From assembly GCA_945971355.1 (NCBI GenBank), contig CAMFPD010000002.1:1-36516 (forward strand): a stretch of DNA of 36,516 nucleotides, read 5' to 3'. The position numbers and the translations under genes are program-made. Origin of the DNA: an uncultured Lachnobacterium sp. GTDB taxonomy: Bacteria; Bacillota; Clostridia; Lachnospirales; Lachnospiraceae. Below, one piece after another: positions 7,054 to 15,559 of the stretch (the stretch's first letter is position 1; each line of letters starts with the position of its first letter). Below the pieces are notes generated by a model, which saw nothing but the letters and a program-made list of their open reading frames with translations, made no database searches and had not been told where the DNA came from.

Positions 7054-9719
7054 ATCCAAAGAAATTAATACAGGCAATTGGAGATTGTAAGAGAAGCCGC
7101 CAGGAACGTATGTTTATACTGATTGTAATGTTGGGGCTTATAGGACTGGCTGCTGGAATTGTCTCTGGTGTTGTATCTGGAGAAAATTTTAATAATGTGA
7201 TTGTGATGGTACTGGCTTTTGTAATTATTTTTTGTATTACATATTTTACAATCAGATACCAAAAGGTACAGATTGGGGCAGTTATAATCGCCTTTTTGAT
7301 AATCTATTTTGTGTTGCCATACAATTTCCTGACAGGTGGGGCAATCTATGGAGGTGCTCCTATATGGCTTATGTTTGGAGTGGTTTTTGTGTGTCTTGTG
7401 GTAGAGAACAGGATAAAATATGTTCTAATTGGGAGCAGCTTTTTTATAAGTGCTATCTGCTATTACTTAGCATACTTTTACCCAGGATTAATTGTTTCTC
7501 ATACTATTCAGGTTGCATATATGGACTCTTTTTCAACCTTGATTATTGTGACGCTTGTAACCTGTGGTATGATTTTGTATCAGAACCAGATTTATCAGTC
7601 TGAAAATGATACAACACAGAAGCAGAAAAAGGAGATTGAGGAACTGAACAGGATGCAGAATCGCTTTTTCTCCAGTATGAGTCATGAAATCAGGACACCA
7701 ATTAATACAATTATCGGCTTAAATGAGATGATTTTGAGAGAAGACGTGTCAGATGAAGTTGCATCAGATGCTAAAAATATTCAGGGCGCAAGTAAGATGC
7801 TTCTCACACTTATAAATGATATTCTGGATATGTCTAAAATAGAATCAGGTAACATGGATATTGTACCTGTCGCTTATGATGTGGGGGCGATGTTGTCTGA
7901 CATTGTAAATATGATTTGGGTCCGTGCTAAGGAAAAGGGGCTGGAATTTCATGTGGATGTGGACCAGACATTACCTTCTCAGCTATACGGTGATGAAGTA
8001 AGAATTAAACAGATTCTCATTAATGTGCTGAACAATGCAGTAAAATATACAGCAGAAGGGTCTGTTACTCTGTCTATTCAGTGTAAAAGTCAGGAAAATG
8101 GTTATGCAAAAGTATCTTATTCTATAGCGGATACTGGCATAGGAATCAAAAAAGAGAGTATTCCATTTTTATTCAGTGCATTTAAGAGAGTGGATGAGGA
8201 GAAAAACAGATACATAGAAGGAACTGGCCTTGGTCTTTCTATCGTTAAACAGCTGGTACAGCTTATGGATGGTGAGATTGAAGTGAACAGTGTCTATACT
8301 AAGGGCTCAACGTTTGTGATTACTTTACCACAGAAGGTAGTTGGAGATACAGAGATTGGTGTCCTTAATTTGGAGGAGAGGCATTTCCTGAATTCGAGAC
8401 AGCATTATAAACAAAGCTTTGAGGCTCCAAAAGCAAATCTTTTGATTGTTGATGATAATGAAACTAATCTGATGGTTGCAAAGAAGCTTTTGCGTGAAAC
8501 AAAGGTGAATATCGACACGGTTTTAAGTGGTGCGGAGTGCCTGAAACAAACACTTGAGAATAGATATGATGTGATTTTTATGGATCATCTCATGCCAGAA
8601 ATGGACGGTATTGAATGTCTACATAAAATCCGTACACAGACAGGTGGATTGAATCAAAATACTCCAATAGTAATTCTCACAGCCAACGCTGGAAGTGAAA
8701 ATCAAGACCTGTATAGAAGGGAAGGTTTTGATGGATACCTGTTAAAACCTGTAAGTGGTATGCAGCTGGAGACAGAGCTGTTGCGACATCTTCCGAGGGA
8801 ACTTGTCCATATAATGGGGAAAGATGGTGCAATTGGTGCAGTTGAGTCGCCGGTGCTGGAACACAGAAAGAAAGTTCCAATCATGATTGCCACTGATAGT
8901 GTGTGTGACCTTCCAAAACAGCTTGTAGATAAAAAAAATATAGCAATAATGCCATATCGGGTTGTCACTGAAGGCGGTGAATTTCTGGACGGAGTGGAAA
9001 CAGAAACAGACGGAATTCTTTCTTATATAGGTGAGATGGGAAAACGTGTGGAGTCAAAAGCTCCTGATGTGGCAGCGTATGAAGATTTTTTCGCTGAGCA
9101 GCTGACAAGGGCACAATACATTGTACATATTGCAATGGCGAAAAATGTCAGTTTGGGATATGAAAATGCCAAGGAAGCATCAAAAACATTCGACAATGTG
9201 TTTGTTGTTAATTCAGGACACCTGTCCAGTGGAATGGGAATGATGGTATTGCGTGCCGCTGAGTACGCAGCTGCTGGAATGAGTGCTGATGCAATTGTAA
9301 AAGAAATGGAACATCTGAAAATGCAGGTTAAGACCAGCTTCATTGTAAACAGTACAGATTTTCTGGCGTATACAGGAAGAATTTCTTTAAAAATCAGCAC
9401 ACTTTGTAAAGCCTTTATGATTCATCCGGTTATCGCTCTGAAAAACAGCAATATGAAGGTGGGGGCTATTCGAGTGGGAACAAGAGAATATGCGTGGAAG
9501 AAGTACATTGAATCAACTCTCAGTGCGATAGGTAAGGTGGACAAAAGAATTTTATTTATCACCTATGCTGGACTGACAAGTGAGGAGCTGAAGGAAATAG
9601 AAGATCAAGTTAAGCGTAAAGTTGATTTTGAAAACATCTACTATCAGAAAGCTTCGCCCGCTATATCAGTAAACTGTGGACCTGGAACTTTTGGAATTAT
9701 ATATGCGTTGAAAGATTAA
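7050..9719 (+). CDS. Hybrid histidine kinase fused to a DegV fatty-acid-binding domain (889 aa)
   Basis: N-terminal membrane block of about six helices (20-177), a coiled-coil linker, and HisKA with His212 (MSHEIRTP). The HATPase domain has NNAVKYT, DTGIGI and GTGLGLS from 392. A receiver covers about 463-580 with phospho-acceptor Asp512 (VIFMDHLMPEMDG) and KP at 566-567. Where the sister kinase has an HPt domain, this protein has a complete DegV/EDD domain (609-889). Family marks are TDSVCDLP at 615-622, NSGHLSSGMG from 721, the F..NSTDFLAYTGRIS segment from 764, and CGPGTFGIIYAL near the end. Stand-alone DegV/FakB proteins bind fatty acids and deliver them to the kinase FakA. Here the domain could be a lipid-responsive module or the relay output; that is inference. 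The frame is continuous with no sign of sequencing fusion, and the gene overlaps the previous one by ATGA. Confidence 0.92.
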   Translation: MNPKKLIQAIGDCKRSRQERMFILIVMLGLIGLAAGIVSGVVSGENFNNVIVMVLAFVIIFCITYFTIRYQKVQIGAVIIAFLIIYFVLPYNFLTGGAIYGGAPIWLMFGVVFVCLVVENRIKYVLIGSSFFISAICYYLAYFYPGLIVSHTIQVAYMDSFSTLIIVTLVTCGMILYQNQIYQSENDTTQKQKKEIEELNRMQNRFFSSMSHEIRTPINTIIGLNEMILREDVSDEVASDAKNIQGASKMLLTLINDILDMSKIESGNMDIVPVAYDVGAMLSDIVNMIWVRAKEKGLEFHVDVDQTLPSQLYGDEVRIKQILINVLNNAVKYTAEGSVTLSIQCKSQENGYAKVSYSIADTGIGIKKESIPFLFSAFKRVDEEKNRYIEGTGLGLSIVKQLVQLMDGEIEVNSVYTKGSTFVITLPQKVVGDTEIGVLNLEERHFLNSRQHYKQSFEAPKANLLIVDDNETNLMVAKKLLRETKVNIDTVLSGAECLKQTLENRYDVIFMDHLMPEMDGIECLHKIRTQTGGLNQNTPIVILTANAGSENQDLYRREGFDGYLLKPVSGMQLETELLRHLPRELVHIMGKDGAIGAVESPVLEHRKKVPIMIATDSVCDLPKQLVDKKNIAIMPYRVVTEGGEFLDGVETETDGILSYIGEMGKRVESKAPDVAAYEDFFAEQLTRAQYIVHIAMAKNVSLGYENAKEASKTFDNVFVVNSGHLSSGMGMMVLRAAEYAAAGMSADAIVKEMEHLKMQVKTSFIVNSTDFLAYTGRISLKISTLCKAFMIHPVIALKNSNMKVGAIRVGTREYAWKKYIESTLSAIGKVDKRILFITYAGLTSEELKEIEDQVKRKVDFENIYYQKASPAISVNCGPGTFGIIYALKD

Positions 9720-9740
9720 GAGAGATTTTGAGGTGTTTGC

Positions 9741-10553
9741 ATGAAGATGAAGTGGAAAAAGAGAATCATGCTGCTTACAGTGTTGGTATTAACAATACTT
9801 ACAGGGTGTGGCAAGGATAATAGCAATGTTTCTTCGAATATTGAATTTGGAGAGTCTGATTTGGGATATGTACAGTCCAAGGGAACCTTTGTTGTGGGTA
9901 TCACGGATTTCGCACCGATGGATTATCGTGATGGTGAAAAATGGGTAGGGTTTGATGCCAAGCTGGCAGAAGCATTTGCAGAAAGTATTGGTGTCACAGT
10001 TGAATTTGTAGAGATTGACTGGGATAAGAAAACAGAGCTTCTTGAAAATGGAAGCATAGACTGTATCTGGAATGGAATGACAATGACAGAGGAGCTTACG
10101 AAAACAATTTCATGTTCAAACCCATACCTTTCAAATGCGCAGGTGGTTGTACTTAGAAGAAGTGAAATGGGACAATACAGTACTGCAGAAGAATGTCAGC
10201 ACATATTGTTTGCAGTGGAGGAGGGCTCTACTGGAGAGACATTGCTAAAGGAATTGAAATATCGTTTTACGGCTTATCCAACCCAGATGGAGGCACTGGA
10301 AAGTGTGCTTGAAAAGAAGGCGGATGCTACAGTGATAGATATTATTATGGCTGCGTATTATACCGATGATGGGCATGAATTTGATGATCTTGGATTTGAT
10401 ATTACCTTAAATGACGAAACAATTTGTGTGGGGTTCCGTAAGGATTCGGATATTACAGAGAAGGCAAATGAGTTTCTTGCAAATGCTTATGAGAATGGAA
10501 CAATTAGTTCTTTGGCAGAACAATATGGAATTGAAAATGCTGTATTAAAATAA
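9741..10553 (+). CDS. Family 3 extracellular solute-binding lipoprotein, orphan
   Basis: 270 residues. A lipoprotein signal ends in LTGC with Cys23 as the lipidation site. Residues about 46-265 form a bacterial periplasmic-binding domain of the polar-amino-acid class: GTFVVGITDFAPMDYR at the start, WVGFDAKLAEAFAE, and the GSIDCIWNGMTMTEE signature. The ATG at 9741 is preceded by GAGGTG. It follows the DegV-fused kinase by 21 bases on the same strand, with no permease or ATPase gene nearby. It is therefore more likely a ligand-presenting partner of one of the three sensor kinases than part of an ABC importer. That role is inference from context. The ligand cannot be named beyond an amino-acid-like molecule. 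Confidence 0.88.
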   Translation: MKMKWKKRIMLLTVLVLTILTGCGKDNSNVSSNIEFGESDLGYVQSKGTFVVGITDFAPMDYRDGEKWVGFDAKLAEAFAESIGVTVEFVEIDWDKKTELLENGSIDCIWNGMTMTEELTKTISCSNPYLSNAQVVVLRRSEMGQYSTAEECQHILFAVEEGSTGETLLKELKYRFTAYPTQMEALESVLEKKADATVIDIIMAAYYTDDGHEFDDLGFDITLNDETICVGFRKDSDITEKANEFLANAYENGTISSLAEQYGIENAVLK

Positions 10554-10572
10554 TAAATCTCTTTTTTATAGT

Positions 10573-10601
10573 TTGATATATGCAATCTTCTGTGATAGAA
10601 T
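10573..10601 (+). promoter_or_regulatory. Promoter of argS
   Basis: TTGATA (10573-10578) and TAGAAT (10596-10601) with a 17-base spacer, about 30 bases before the argS start. The leader is too short for a T-box element, so regulation by uncharged tRNA is not supported. Confidence 0.6.
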
Positions 10602-10630
10602 GAAGAACAGATTGTTTAGGAGGCGTGTAT

Positions 10631-12424
10631 ATGAAAAAACTGATTGATTTAATATCAGAAAAGGTCACAGCGGCATTTGTGAATGCTGGATATGATGAAA
10701 AATACGGAAAAGTGACATTGTCAAATAGGCCTGATTTATGTGAATATCAGTGCAATGGTGCAATGGCAGCTGCCAAGGAATACAAGTGTGCACCATTTAT
10801 GATTTCTGACAAAATTGCAGAGGCACTTACAGGGGATGAGTTATTTGAGTCTGTTGAGTCTGTTAAACCAGGATTCCTTAATATAAAGATTGATAACAAG
10901 TATTTAGCAAAATTTCTTAATGAGATGATGGCTGATGAAGGAAGATATGGATGTGAAAAGGCAGAAAATCCAAAGACAATTGTAATTGATTACGGCGGAC
11001 CAAATGTTGCAAAACCACTTCATGTTGGACATCTTCGTTCAGCAGTTATCGGAGAGAGTGTTAAGAGAATAGCCAGATTCATGGGACACAATGTTATAGG
11101 GGATGTTCATCTTGGAGACTGGGGACTTCAGATGGGACTTATTATCACAGAACTTAAGCTTCGTAAACCTGAGCTTTGTTACTTTGATGAGTCATATGAG
11201 GGAGAATATCCAAAGGAAGCACCTTTTACAATATCTGAGCTAGAGGAAATATATCCATGCGCCAGCGGAAAATCAAAAGAGGATGAGGCATATAAGGCAG
11301 AGGCTTTAAATGCTACGAAAGAGCTTCAGGCTGGTAGAAGAGGTTATCAGGCATTACTTAATCATATTATGAATGTGTCAGTAACTGATTTAAAGAGAAA
11401 TTATGAGAATCTGGATGTACATTTTGATTTATGGAAGGGTGAGTCTGATGCACAGCCATTTGTTCCGGACATGGTCCAGATGATGAAGGATAAGGGCTTT
11501 GCATATATGAGCGAGGGAGCTCTTGTTGTGGATGTAAAGGAAGAGTCTGATGCTAAGGAAGTACCACCTTGTATTATTTTGAAATCAGATGGAGCATCTT
11601 TGTACAGTACCACAGATCTTGCCACTCTAGTAATGAGAATGAAAGAAAATAACCCTGATACTGTGATTTACTGTGCAGACCAGCGTCAGTCTATGCATTT
11701 TACACAGGTATTCCGTTGTGCTAGAAAGACTGGTATTGTGCCAGATACAACAGATTTGAGATATATCGGGTTTGGTACAATGAATGGAAAGGATGGCAAG
11801 CCATTTAAGACAAGAGATGGCGGAGTAATGCGTCTTGAGTACCTTCTCAAGGAGATTAATGAGGAAATGCTTGCAAAGATCAAGGAGAATCAGAAAGAGA
11901 AGGAAAACCTTGATATTGATGAAGCGGAGGCAGTGGAGACAGCTAAGACGATTGCCCTGGCTGCAATTAAATATGGTGATTTGTCAAATCAGGCCAGCAA
12001 AGATTATGTATTCGACCTTGAGAGATTTATTTCATTTGAGGGAAATACGGGACCTTACATTTTGTATACAATAGTTCGTATTAAATCTATTCTCGCAAAA
12101 TATCAGGCAAACGGTGGCAGCTTGGACGAAGTTATGTCTGCAATTGTACCAGCTGAGACTACAGGACAAAAGGATTTAATGTTGTCTCTTGCAAAATTTA
12201 ATGCAATAATTGAGAATGCGTATGAAGAGCTCGCGCCACACAAGATTTGTGCATACATTTATGAATTGGCAAATGCATTTAATGGTTTTTATCATGATAC
12301 AAAGATTCTATCTGAGGAAAATAAGGAGCTTCAGAAGTCATATATTGCTACACTTGTTCTTACTAAATCTGTTTTGGAGACATGTATTGATATGTTAGGA
12401 TTCTCAGCTCCAGAGCGTATGTAA
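10631..12424 (+). CDS. argS: Arginyl-tRNA synthetase (class I)
   Basis: Charges tRNA-Arg with arginine in the cytoplasm. 597 residues, within the usual range. The N-terminal additional domain is followed by the class I nucleotide-binding fold with the HIGH motif as HVGH (residues 131-134, in KPLHVGHLRSA). The arginine-specific GDVHLGDWGLQMG stretch follows. The KMSK-equivalent loop KTRDGG is near residue 393, and the C-terminal DALR anticodon-binding region ends in LGFSAPERM. I chose the ATG at 10631 because AGGAGG (10618-10623) is seven bases upstream; a GTG two codons earlier would almost touch the ribosome site. It has its own promoter and a terminator on the far side, so it is probably monocistronic. 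A tRNA-Arg gene is present later in this window at 33118. Confidence 0.96.
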   Translation: MKKLIDLISEKVTAAFVNAGYDEKYGKVTLSNRPDLCEYQCNGAMAAAKEYKCAPFMISDKIAEALTGDELFESVESVKPGFLNIKIDNKYLAKFLNEMMADEGRYGCEKAENPKTIVIDYGGPNVAKPLHVGHLRSAVIGESVKRIARFMGHNVIGDVHLGDWGLQMGLIITELKLRKPELCYFDESYEGEYPKEAPFTISELEEIYPCASGKSKEDEAYKAEALNATKELQAGRRGYQALLNHIMNVSVTDLKRNYENLDVHFDLWKGESDAQPFVPDMVQMMKDKGFAYMSEGALVVDVKEESDAKEVPPCIILKSDGASLYSTTDLATLVMRMKENNPDTVIYCADQRQSMHFTQVFRCARKTGIVPDTTDLRYIGFGTMNGKDGKPFKTRDGGVMRLEYLLKEINEEMLAKIKENQKEKENLDIDEAEAVETAKTIALAAIKYGDLSNQASKDYVFDLERFISFEGNTGPYILYTIVRIKSILAKYQANGGSLDEVMSAIVPAETTGQKDLMLSLAKFNAIIENAYEELAPHKICAYIYELANAFNGFYHDTKILSEENKELQKSYIATLVLTKSVLETCIDMLGFSAPERM

Positions 12425-12431
12425 TTTGTTG

Positions 12432-12460
12432 GAATAAATAAATAGACAAGTCATATATAT
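12432..12460 (+). promoter_or_regulatory. Weak candidate sigma-E-like promoter for the spoIIIA operon
   Basis: GAATAAA (12432-12438) and CATATATAT (12452-12460) with a 13-base spacer resemble the sigma-E consensus (KMATATT, 14-15 bases, CATACA-T). spoIIIA is a sigma-E operon in known sporulators, and no better candidate exists between argS and spoIIIAA. The spacer is one base short, and the start point would fall in the 5' arm of the argS terminator. Confidence 0.3.
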
Positions 12461-12461
12461 A

Positions 12462-12498
12462 AGTCATAGACAGTTATTCTGTCTATGGCTTTTTTATT
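12462..12498 (+). terminator. Terminator after argS
   Basis: GTCATAGACAG (12463-12473), loop TTATT, then CTGTCTATGGC and a run of six T. A clean intrinsic terminator with one G-T pair. Confidence 0.88.
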
Positions 12499-12520
12499 TT
12501 CTAGGAGAGGATGAATTGGT

Positions 12521-13387
12521 ATGGGGATTGAGAATTATCTGCCGAAGTGTATGGCTGTGACCAAAGAACAGACGGATAGACTTGAAGAAATTAGAGTTAG
12601 AACAAATAAACCTGTTGAATATATTATGGACAACGGTTCCACACTCGGAAAGAGATTAATTAGTGAGGAGAATATGGAGGAGCTTCTTAATTACCTGACT
12701 GATTATTCATGGTTTAATTATGTGTCCCAAATCAGACAAGGGTTTTTTACTATCAGGGGTGGACATAGAGTAGGGGTAGTAGGAAGAGCTGATTTGTATG
12801 ATGAGAAGATTGAAAATATAAATGATATAAGCGGGGTAAATATCAGGGTTGCTCATGAATATAAAAATTGTGCTATGGAAATTATGCCATTTATAAGAAA
12901 AGGAAATGACATATACGACACAGTGTTTGTATCGCCACCAGGTGTGGGTAAAACTACATATCTGAGAGATGCCATCAGGATTATTGCAGGAGGATGTGAT
13001 GGAAGTACCGCTATGAAGGTTGCTGTAGTGGATGAAAGGTCTGAGATAGCAGCATGTTACAGAGGAGTGCCACAAAATGATTTGGGTGGAAGATGTGATG
13101 TGCTGGATAATTGCCCAAAAGCAAAGGGAATGAGGATGCTTCTTAGAGCTATGTCACCTCAGATTATTGCAGTAGACGAGCTTGGAGGGGTTGAGGATGA
13201 GGAAGCTGTTGAGTTGTCTAGAAAGTCAGGTGTCAGGATACTGGGAACAATTCATGCAAAGGAGTTTGATGAACTTAAGGATAAGGGAATGACCAGACTT
13301 GCTGAACGGTTTGTATTCCTGCAAAAAGGAGCTGGCGGAGAGCGAGCGTTTCGGGTTTATGATAACAGGGGGAATAAGGTTTGTTAA
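12521..13387 (+). CDS. spoIIIAA: Stage III sporulation protein AA, ATPase
   Basis: 288-residue cytoplasmic ATPase of the secretion-ATPase type that powers the SpoIIIA-SpoIIQ channel (feeding tube) between mother cell and forespore. Walker A is SPPGVGKTT (138-146) and Walker B is IIAVDELGG (215-223). The RSEIAACYRGVPQNDLG stretch after Walker A is typical of SpoIIIAA. The ATG at 12521 follows GGAGAGG by about ten bases; an ATG at 12511 leads to a stop after five codons. It is the first of eight genes in the standard AA-AH order. Its end overlaps spoIIIAB by seven bases. Confidence 0.95.
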   Translation: MGIENYLPKCMAVTKEQTDRLEEIRVRTNKPVEYIMDNGSTLGKRLISEENMEELLNYLTDYSWFNYVSQIRQGFFTIRGGHRVGVVGRADLYDEKIENINDISGVNIRVAHEYKNCAMEIMPFIRKGNDIYDTVFVSPPGVGKTTYLRDAIRIIAGGCDGSTAMKVAVVDERSEIAACYRGVPQNDLGGRCDVLDNCPKAKGMRMLLRAMSPQIIAVDELGGVEDEEAVELSRKSGVRILGTIHAKEFDELKDKGMTRLAERFVFLQKGAGGERAFRVYDNRGNKVC

Positions 13388-13896
13388 AGTTATTGGGGAG
13401 TTTTTTCATCATTTTAGGATGTGGAGGGGTTGCCTATTCAAAGCTTATAAATTGTAAAAGACGTATTGAGCTTTTGGATTCCATAGAAAAACTATTGTAT
13501 AAGGGAATTTATACTTTATTAGGGCAACAACAAAATACAATTGTGTTTTTTAAAACGGTTAATTGCGGTGATGATGCTTTAAATAATGAACTTGTAAAAA
13601 TGGGAAGGGCATTGGAGCAACATTTATATCCAAATGGCAGTGTTGCCTGGCGAGAATGTACGGGGAAGTTTTTTGAATTATATGGTTTTCGAGAGGAGGA
13701 TTTTGTGACAATAAGTAATTGTGGTGAAGCCTTTTTTGAAAAGAATCAAGAGGAAATCTTGAACGGACTTAAACGCAATTTGAATCTGATGCAGATAATC
13801 AGAGAATATGAGATTAAACAACAGAATGATACGAGAAAGGTATGGATTCCTATAAGTATACTTGGTGGTATTGTTTTTGCGCTGCTGTTTGTATGA
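13381..13896 (+). CDS. spoIIIAB: Stage III sporulation protein AB
   Basis: 171 residues. An N-terminal hydrophobic helix (LLGSFFIILGCGGVAYS), an alpha-helical middle part and a C-terminal membrane helix (WIPISILGGIVFALLFV) give the SpoIIIAB layout, which recalls GspF-like secretion platform proteins. The start is a TTG at 13381 inside the end of spoIIIAA, with GGGGGAATAAGG as ribosome site. The next ATG is far inside the conserved part, so the TTG is the sensible choice. The overlap suggests translational coupling with spoIIIAA. Confidence 0.9.
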   Translation: MLKLLGSFFIILGCGGVAYSKLINCKRRIELLDSIEKLLYKGIYTLLGQQQNTIVFFKTVNCGDDALNNELVKMGRALEQHLYPNGSVAWRECTGKFFELYGFREEDFVTISNCGEAFFEKNQEEILNGLKRNLNLMQIIREYEIKQQNDTRKVWIPISILGGIVFALLFV

Positions 13897-13927
13897 GCAT
13901 ACTACAATGTAAAGGAAGAGGAAAATA

Positions 13928-14122
13928 ATGGAAGTAAGTATAATTTTTAAAATTGCGGCAGTGGGGATTGTCATAACTGTGTTAGGTCAGGTGTTGAAGC
14001 ACAGTGGCAGAGAGGAGCAGGCCTTTTTGCTTAGCCTGGCAGGTCTTGTTATTGTTTTATTTTGGATAGTTCCGTATATCAGTGAATTGTTTGTGACCAT
14101 GCAAAATTTATTTACATTGTAA
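13928..14122 (+). CDS. spoIIIAC: Stage III sporulation protein AC
   Basis: 64 residues with two membrane helices, the usual size of SpoIIIAC. The GQVLKHSGREEQAFLLSLAG stretch between the helices is the family signature. It is a small membrane subunit of the feeding-tube complex. The start follows GGAAGAGG, 31 bases after spoIIIAB. Confidence 0.93.
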   Translation: MEVSIIFKIAAVGIVITVLGQVLKHSGREEQAFLLSLAGLVIVLFWIVPYISELFVTMQNLFTL

Positions 14123-14132
14123 AGGATTGAAA

Positions 14133-14510
14133 ATGTGGAAGGTTTCATTAATTGGGGTTATAGCTGTTATTCTGTGTTTGCTTATTAAACAGGTCAGACC
14201 TGAACTGTCGTCTATGCTTAGTATTACAGCAGGGATAATAATTTTTTTCTATTCATTGGCATGTATTTCATCAGTACTGTCATTTATTAAAACTGTTGTT
14301 GATATGATACCAATAGACAATTTCTATATATACGAATTAATAAAGATGCTTGGTGTTACATATGTGGCAGAGTTTGCGGAAAATATCTGTAAGGATGCGG
14401 GGTATCAGGCTGTTGCCTGTCAGATAGAAATTTTTGCAAAACTGACAATTGTAATTATGAGTGTACCTATTATTAATTCCATAATTATGATTGTGGAGGA
14501 GCTGGGATGA
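14133..14510 (+). CDS. spoIIIAD: Stage III sporulation protein AD
   Basis: 125 residues with three to four membrane helices, including the family-typical VTYVAEFAENICKDAGYQAVACQIEIFAKL segment near residues 69-97, here given as landmarks (VAEFAENICKDAGY, then QIEIFAK). A paralogue-like relative of SpoIIIAC. I chose the ATG at 14133 because AAAGGA at 14121-14126 has good spacing to it, while an upstream TTG at 14127 would touch the ribosome site. The stop overlaps spoIIIAE by four bases. Confidence 0.92.
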   Translation: MWKVSLIGVIAVILCLLIKQVRPELSSMLSITAGIIIFFYSLACISSVLSFIKTVVDMIPIDNFYIYELIKMLGVTYVAEFAENICKDAGYQAVACQIEIFAKLTIVIMSVPIINSIIMIVEELG

Positions 14511-15559
14511 GTGGTGTTATTGATGAGATAATAGGCGAACTTGGGCTGGATAGTTTAAATACATATAGTGAAGGGTATCTGGTGGATAAATCATCATTTG
14601 CAGATATGGTAAGGGATGTATTAGATGGGAAAATGTCGGTGTTTGATGTGCTTTTACAGCAATTAGAGAATTCTTTTGTGACAGAGATACTTGGAACAAA
14701 GGATTATTTTATAGGTGTTCTCAGTTTTTTGTTTATTACAGCAATGTTTAATAAAATGGTTAATTCCAAAAATTCTTATCTTAATAGTGTTAGCTTTTTG
14801 ATGGTATATGGTGCATTAATGGTTTTGCTTATGGAATCATTCGCGAAGCTTGAAGTAATTGTAATTACAACGATTGACGGTCTTATTGGGTTTATGAATG
14901 TGCTGATTCCGGTATATGCAACGACATTGATAGTAACGGGAAATATATCCACTGGCTCATCATATTATATTTTCTCTTTTGGCTGCATGTATCTTATTGA
15001 GTGGGTTACGAAGTTAGTATTAATACCTGCAACTCAAATTTTTTTGTTCCTGGTGTTCATAAATAATATGTTTGAGGAGGACAGCCTTTCGAAACTGGCA
15101 GAACTATTGGAGAAAATTATCAGATTTGTACTTAAATTATTTACAGGTATTGTTTTTGGAATGGGGACTGTTCAAAAAATTATCTCCGCTGCAAAGGATC
15201 AGGTTACTAATTCTCTTGCACTTAAAACCATAAGGATTATTCCAGGTGTAGGAAATGCTGTGAGTGCTACCGGTGAGACGATACTTAGCTGTGGAGTGTT
15301 GGTAAAAAACTGTGTAGGGATAGTTGGAATTATTGTAATGATTGCTATTGTGTTATCACCCCTTATAAAGATAGCTATATATACTTTGGGGTACAAAGCT
15401 GTTGCGGCAGTTGCGCAGCCTGTTTCTGATAAACGTATAGTAGAGGGGGTTAATGGAACGGCAAGAGCCAGTGAGATATATCTATGTATTTTGTTTCACA
15501 TGGGAATTATTTTTATTATAACTGTTTCAATTGTATGTATGGGTGCAGGGAAAGTGTAA
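14507..15559 (+). CDS. spoIIIAE: Stage III sporulation protein AE
   Basis: 350-residue polytopic membrane protein. A soluble N-terminal part (1-65) precedes at least six hydrophobic segments. The IRIIPGVGNAVSATGETILSC region near 242-262 and the C-terminal QPVSDKRIVEGVNGTA stretch are SpoIIIAE landmarks. It is proposed to form or scaffold the membrane pore of the SpoIIIA complex in the mother-cell membrane around the forespore. The ATG overlaps the spoIIIAD stop, with GGAGGAGC upstream, and spoIIIAF begins directly after its stop codon. Confidence 0.94.
   Translation: MSGVIDEIIGELGLDSLNTYSEGYLVDKSSFADMVRDVLDGKMSVFDVLLQQLENSFVTEILGTKDYFIGVLSFLFITAMFNKMVNSKNSYLNSVSFLMVYGALMVLLMESFAKLEVIVITTIDGLIGFMNVLIPVYATTLIVTGNISTGSSYYIFSFGCMYLIEWVTKLVLIPATQIFLFLVFINNMFEEDSLSKLAELLEKIIRFVLKLFTGIVFGMGTVQKIISAAKDQVTNSLALKTIRIIPGVGNAVSATGETILSCGVLVKNCVGIVGIIVMIAIVLSPLIKIAIYTLGYKAVAAVAQPVSDKRIVEGVNGTARASEIYLCILFHMGIIFIITVSIVCMGAGKV

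Noticed and set aside
7232..7603. 123-codon frame in the other plus-strand phase of the third kinase's membrane region
   Set aside because: It overlaps the membrane helices of the real protein and has no ribosome site.
8860..8880. Assembly or sequencing fusion between the kinase and the DegV domain
   Set aside because: The frame runs through a normal linker (residues 585-608) with unchanged base use. No stop, start or ribosome site that would mark a separate degV gene is seen.
9023..9400. 125-codon open frame on the minus strand inside the DegV part of the third kinase
   Set aside because: It is an antisense shadow of a clearly coding region, with no ribosome site and no recognisable protein features.
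10554..10630. T-box leader for argS
   Set aside because: Only about 25 bases lie between the predicted transcript start and the start codon, too short for a T-box, and no antiterminator sequence is seen.
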